From Nephromyces sp. MM_2019 (Eukaryota; Apicomplexa; Aconoidasida; Nephromycida): a stretch of 13,916 nt of DNA. The stretch covers positions 1 through 13,916 of the forward strand of contig JADHZB010000639.1 in assembly GCA_015657535.1 (NCBI GenBank). Reading direction: 5' to 3'. Below the pieces are notes generated by a model. It saw only the letters and a list, made by a program, of their open reading frames with translations. It was not told where the DNA came from and searched no databases. A program made the position numbers and the translations under genes. Positions 9,866 to 13,916 of the stretch are shown piece by piece (positions within the stretch are counted from its first letter, which is position 1; the number at the start of each line of letters is the position of its first letter).

Positions 9866-9987
9866 TCCCCTTGAAATTGAAATATTTCTTTTAATTCAAC
9901 ATAGTTTAAACGATTACATTGCTTTTTAGCTATTGTTTTAAGGATGAAGTTATCCCAATCTCTTTACTCGTCTAATTTTTCGACACG

Positions 9988-10029
9988 GTAAGAAATTTGT
10001 TTTAAGCTATTGGATTAATTCTATTTCAG
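9988..10029 (+). other. Candidate 42-bp intron in an unidentified transcript
   Basis: ACACG is followed by GTAAGA, and 42 bases later TTCTATTTCAG ends the candidate intron. An ATG at 9944 opens 14 codons before it (MKLSQSLYSSNFST). Splicing then reaches a stop after only four more codons, so this is not a convincing protein. It could be a non-coding RNA, a 5' leader exon (possibly of SPT, 1.3 kb downstream), or chance. Confidence 0.2.
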
Positions 10030-11295
10030 TTGCTTCACATAATGGGTTTATAAATGCCTGGGTGGCTCAAAATTCAAAATTTTTAGCTAGCAATAGAGAT
10101 CCCAGGGTACTTACACGATAAACAGAAATAGCTCATCATTTTACACAAGAGTGAAGTAAGGGTTGGAAAAGCTTTCAGTAGGCGTGTTTCATCCAAGCAT
10201 TGTACTAAGCCTTATCTATAGATCTCTACCCTGGAAAGCTATAATACTTGACTCTGATATCTTTATAATTAGTCTTGAAAAAATAAGTCAACACGCAAAG
10301 CACACAAGGTGGCGTTGTATGATGCTTTTTAATTGACAGTGCCTTGGGAATAAGACCCAAACTAGTTTTTTCGATAAATTAGTGCTTGAAATAAAAAAAA
10401 CTTGACACAAAAATCGCTCTAAAAAAGGTTGGCTGATAATTAAGTGTAAACAGTGAGAAATTCCTTACAGAAAAGAACACCACTTAACTAAAATTTGGTT
10501 TGGGCCTTTTTTTGTCATTGGTTCCTACCTAATTTAATAATGACTTTTTTCAATCTCAAATAAATTAAAGATAATAAAAAGCAAAGCAAACCAACGTTAT
10601 ATACATGTACAACACTACTAATATAACGTCTTCTTAGTGTGCTTTGGCTATTTACATAGCCTACTACCCCACATACTTACACTATTATAAACAAAGCCTA
10701 TTAATTCAACTATCCACGACAACAAGATCTGAGCTTTGGTACTCACGTGGAATTATCGCCCACCATAAGTAGATTTGGTTAAGGTGTGAGGGAAAAATCG
10801 TGATTTTTGGTAGTGCGACTACACAGGAACATTTATTTAATAAGCATTAGGGCAACACGAAATTAATTAAATTCTTTAGCTTGCCACTAGTTAATTCTCT
10901 ATAGATCATATGTATACATAATTAACACAAATAAGCCCCACAATTTACTAAGTTTAATCACACATTATGCTATTTTATTAATGTATTAGCTTGGAGTCAT
11001 AATTAAAATTGGCTGTCTCGACCACCACACAATTTTACAAATTTAAAGAATAATTTAACACATATTTACACTATTATACTCACAATTTTGTCCAAGTACC
11101 TAAGGGTGAAGTAGTTATACAACTTTTTAATTTATCACAACCGAACCAACTATGTTGAGAATTACCCAAACTTAAGTTTTTGTAAATGACCATGGATTAA
11201 AAGCAATTTCACTGCAAACAAATATCTACATCTTTTAAAATTTATTAACTACTAAAAATACGTCAACTTTTGTTTAGTTAACACCTAATCTCAAA

Positions 11296-12993
11296 ATGTG
11301 GGACTTAGATTCGTCCTTATTCTTCAGAGGTGAAATAACTGAAACTTCATATTCCAACTTTTCTTTTTTTCACTATACCCTATTTACCGTCACCCTTATT
11401 GGGATCATTTTAGCTGTTTTCAGTGAAGATTCAGCTCGAGGCTCAAACAAATTATCATGGATTACATACGAATTCTTACCTATGCCAATTTCAAAATATG
11501 GAGACCCATCCAAGGACTACTTTGTCAATAAGAAAAAATCTATGCCTTCAATGGCCCAAGTACTCTCTATAGCTTACTTTGATTTCATAACTGCTGCCTC
11601 ACATGGAGATCTACACAACCTCTTGCAGGGCTGGTACCATAACATTCAACTCTACTTCGAGACAGTATCAATTAGGAATTTAGCCCAATCAAAAAGACAT
11701 ATGATGTACTTATTTCAAAAAAAGAATCTTCAACTAGGAATAGAAAAAGATGAGACTGAATACCAATCATACTTAGACATGAAAAGGTATATGATGAAAG
11801 AGAAATGCTGGCCCTTTTTTTGGACTGTCGAAAATGTTCAAGACAAATTTGTGACTTGCGAAGGAAAATTAGCTTACCCATTCTCCTCTTATAGCTATTT
11901 AGATTTTATAAGAAATCCTGAGGTACAGAATGCTGCAATTGATGCAGTAAAACACTTCGCTACAGGAAATCATGGCCCAAGAATGTTGGGTGGGGGTTCT
12001 AGTATTCTCAGAAAGCTAGAAAGGGCTACTGGTAGATTCTTTGGACGCGAAGACTCCCTGATATGCTCTTCGGGATATTTAGCTTGTATGAGTATACCTA
12101 GTGCTGTATGCAAAGAGGGAGATTTGCTTCTATATGACAGTCGCTCACATGCTAGCTTACAATCCGGTATAAAACTTTGTGATGCTACTTGCATACAATT
12201 TCCGCATAACAATTTTCACTTCTGTGAACAATTATTAAAACAGCACCGCCATAAACATAAATATTGCTGGATTCTCATCGAATCAGTATATTCTATGGAT
12301 GGAGACATAGGTGATCTTCCTGCAGCCTATAATTTATCCAAAAAGTATTTATGTGAAATCATATGTGATGAAGCACATGGCCTTGGTGTACTTGGCAAAA
12401 CTGGTCGAGGAATTGAAGAGTACTACAACATGCCTGGTGCATGTTCTATTATCGTAGGGACCTACAGTAAATCAATAGCTGGTATTGGTGGCTATATTGT
12501 TGGGAATAATGATTTGGTTGCCTACTTAGATTTTCACACCCAAGGAAACCTTTTTTCAGCTCCGCTTACAGCTTACTCTGCTGGTGGTGCACTCAAAGCA
12601 TTCGAATTAATTGATCGAGACCCCTCTATTATTGAGAAACTACACACCAATAAGAAGCACTTTCAAAAGGTGCTTAATGATGCCCAAAATAAATGGCCAG
12701 CAGATTTCCCAAACCAAAACAAATTCTTAATAGCAGGCCACGAGGACACCTCTGTTATTCCAATTATTTATCCAAATGACCCTGATAGAGTTTTAAGAGT
12801 AGCTGTGGGACTCCTTAATGAAGGATTCATGGTTTCTCCTGTAGTATACCCTGCTTGCCCAGCCAATAGCCCTAGATTAAGAATCACTGTCACAACAAGC
12901 TACGAAAAATCTGACATTGAAAACTTTGTTGATGCGCTTATGAAAGTTACAATTAACACGAAACCACGAAACATGAAATATAATCTTTCTTAA
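11296..12993 (+). CDS. SPT: Serine palmitoyltransferase, apicomplexan bacterial-like type, complete
   Basis: Seen: a 565-residue frame with TAG in frame seven codons upstream of the ATG. One hydrophobic segment at residues 25-43 is a likely membrane anchor. The fold-type I PLP enzyme core starts near residue 185: GNHGPRMLGGG (224-234), SHASL (284-288, stacking His285), ESVYSMDGDIGDLP (329-342), DEAHGLGVLG (358-367, Asp358 contacting the PLP ring nitrogen), GTYSKSIAGIGGY (388-400, Lys392 forming the Schiff base) and SPRLRITVT (525-533, Arg529 the likely carboxylate ligand). Known: alpha-oxoamine synthases of this group condense L-serine with palmitoyl-CoA to 3-ketodihydrosphingosine, the first step of sphingolipid synthesis, at the ER. 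Inferred: the SPRLR/YPAC region, the GNHGPRMLGG block and the N-terminal anchor resemble Toxoplasma and Plasmodium SPT, regarded as of bacterial-type origin and distinct from the LCB1/LCB2 heterodimer. KBL, ALAS and BioF are less likely given the anchor and the TYSKS motif. No introns. Confidence 0.92.
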   Translation: MWDLDSSLFFRGEITETSYSNFSFFHYTLFTVTLIGIILAVFSEDSARGSNKLSWITYEFLPMPISKYGDPSKDYFVNKKKSMPSMAQVLSIAYFDFITAASHGDLHNLLQGWYHNIQLYFETVSIRNLAQSKRHMMYLFQKKNLQLGIEKDETEYQSYLDMKRYMMKEKCWPFFWTVENVQDKFVTCEGKLAYPFSSYSYLDFIRNPEVQNAAIDAVKHFATGNHGPRMLGGGSSILRKLERATGRFFGREDSLICSSGYLACMSIPSAVCKEGDLLLYDSRSHASLQSGIKLCDATCIQFPHNNFHFCEQLLKQHRHKHKYCWILIESVYSMDGDIGDLPAAYNLSKKYLCEIICDEAHGLGVLGKTGRGIEEYYNMPGACSIIVGTYSKSIAGIGGYIVGNNDLVAYLDFHTQGNLFSAPLTAYSAGGALKAFELIDRDPSIIEKLHTNKKHFQKVLNDAQNKWPADFPNQNKFLIAGHEDTSVIPIIYPNDPDRVLRVAVGLLNEGFMVSPVVYPACPANSPRLRITVTTSYEKSDIENFVDALMKVTINTKPRNMKYNLS

Positions 12994-13488
12994 TTCCTTC
13001 TCAACAAAATGTATGATTTATTTTATTTAAACTGATATTACTACCGACATTAAAGATTATCTAAAATACACAACGCTACCACATTACACAGAAAAATTTT
13101 AATTTTTAAAACATACTCCCATAACTTTGTTACAAGATTTAACAACACTCCAATTTTGCTTTGAATATTCTTGCTATGATATAACGAGTTTCAATTTACA
13201 TATTTAAAGAAACTCGATCAGATAACAATTTATAATAAACATCGAGAAACAATTTTATTATACAAAAATTTAAACCTTTTTATTTTTCAAGAATTTTAGA
13301 AGCTTAAAAACCAATCGTAAAATACACATTTGAACTGATATTCTTCAATTAAATAAAATTTAAGTAAAAACCTGATAAATTAGTAAAAATAATTTTAAAT
13401 GAACATTATAGCTAGTGCGTTAATTTATTAAAACCAATTTATAATTGAAATATGAAAATTTTAAATAGTTGGTATAATTTGGAAATAA
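12994..13488. other. AT-rich spacer downstream of SPT, nothing recognised
   Basis: About 500 bp of low-GC sequence with frequent stops in all frames. It presumably contains the 3' UTR and polyadenylation site of SPT. No repeat, RNA gene or coding signature is visible. Confidence 0.7.
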
Positions 13489-13500
13489 ATGTTGGCAATT

Positions 13501-13645
13501 GTGCGAACACAAAATGCCTCTACCAGAAATTTTGCTGTTGGCGCCCCCATTTTGAGAGCCCATAGACCATCACAGACAGCAGAGTGCAGTGCCCTGCTCC
13601 GGACCACGACAGGGTGATGATTGAGCCACCCCGAGCGCCAGCCAG
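13501..13645 (+). other. GC-rich island, candidate exon or structured RNA ending at a splice donor
   Basis: Seen: 85 of the 150 bases from 13501 to 13650 are G or C, in surroundings that are mostly A and T. The island ends CCAG followed by GTAAGT, a near-perfect splice donor on the plus strand. It can fold with an 8-bp outer stem (13537-13544 with 13635-13642, one G-U pair). Inside are a GCAG/CTGC hairpin (13586-13597) and a GGGTG/CACCC hairpin (13612-13631). Coding options are weak: an ATG at 13489 gives 42 codons to a TGA before the donor, another plus frame is open from after 13567 to the donor, and on the minus strand 13703-13461 is open for 80 codons without an early ATG. I do not recognise any of the products. 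It could be a non-coding RNA, a short exon, or an inserted foreign or repetitive fragment. Confidence 0.35.
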
Positions 13646-13831
13646 GTAAGTTTAAATTGAATAAGTAACTATAGATACTCAGCCATGTTTTGACACTAAT
13701 CAGTTATGGGTCTCACTAAAATAAGTTGTAACTAAATGTAAAATTATTAAAGCGAATTTATTTAACTGTATCATACACCATAACTTTCAACAAAATTTTA
13801 ATGTTAGATGTGTGTAATAAATTTTTTTTAG
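13646..13831 (+). other. Candidate intron at the right edge
   Basis: GTAAGT at 13646 follows CCAG, and a T-rich acceptor ending TTTTTTTTAG falls at 13831, giving a 186-bp AT-rich intron. The flanks on both sides have higher GC than the intron. None of the phases gives a long open frame across the junction inside the window, so the flanks would be untranslated or non-coding. Confidence 0.35.
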
Positions 13832-13916
13832 GAAATAATTGTTAGCCAGTAAGGCTCCAGAAATTGCCAAAGGATCCTTTCGGATCAATTGAACGGGAAT
13901 TGGAGTAGTTTTCAAC
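13832..13916. other. Right-edge segment, possible exon start or end of a minus-strand gene
   Basis: Plus strand: the segment follows a candidate acceptor and holds two small hairpins, GATCC/GGATC with loop TTTC, then CAATT/AATTG. Minus strand: a frame entering from the right edge is open for 24 codons and ends TAA, with a peptide ending NFWSLTG. Too little is present to choose between them. Confidence 0.2.

Larger units (their letters stand above)
7742..11295. other. Divergent intergenic region between HSP70 and SPT, no confident gene
   Basis: This is 3.55 kb of AT-rich DNA between two divergently transcribed genes, so it should hold both promoters. An open frame at 8675-8947 (minus, 90 codons, Lys/Tyr/Phe-rich) has no recognisable family signature and I do not call it. 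I found no tRNA B-box, rRNA or snRNA signature. Sub-features listed separately are three G-tracts near HSP70, a TA repeat with an unresolved base, and a TATA-like site followed by a candidate mini-intron. Confidence 0.55.

Overview
The window looks like nuclear DNA of a protist with an AT-rich genome, most likely an apicomplexan or close relative. The reasons are low GC outside genes, a cytosolic HSP70 whose sequence resembles coccidian and Cryptosporidium-type HSP70s, and a serine palmitoyltransferase with the N-terminal membrane anchor and active-site blocks I associate with the bacterial-type enzyme of Apicomplexa. I cannot name a genus. Placement rests on remembered family resemblance, not on a search.

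Layout. (1) 1-2901, minus strand: the 5' part of a split gene for a SEL1L/HRD3-type protein, the ER-lumenal Sel1-repeat scaffold of ER-associated degradation. Three exons (2621-2901, 1923-1437, 637-344) join in a phase-consistent way into 354 residues, and the gene runs off the left edge. Its introns are largely simple repeats: a 16-bp G-rich minisatellite, a long TG tract and a 13-bp minisatellite. (2) 2902-5791: gene-free, AT-rich, with TG-rich stretches and a clean (TG)n tract at 4213-4311. (3) 5792-7741, minus strand: a complete intronless cytosolic HSP70. (4) 7742-11295: a 3.5-kb divergent intergenic region. It holds G-tracts that may belong to the HSP70 promoter, an unresolved base in a TA repeat, and a weak candidate for a small spliced transcript near 9.85-10.1 kb. 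(5) 11296-12993, plus strand: a complete intronless serine palmitoyltransferase. (6) 12994-13916: AT-rich spacer, then a sharply GC-rich island ending in a consensus splice donor, possibly an exon or structured RNA of another gene at the right edge.

The genes are not an operon. SEL1L/HRD3 and HSP70 both serve protein quality control (ER lumen and cytosol), and serine palmitoyltransferase starts sphingolipid synthesis at the ER. Their adjacency need not mean joint function. I found no mobile element, CRISPR array, tRNA or rRNA, and no clear new biological system. The points most worth a second look are the repeat-built introns and missed exon structure of the SEL1L gene, the GC island at the right edge, and the G-tracts upstream of HSP70.
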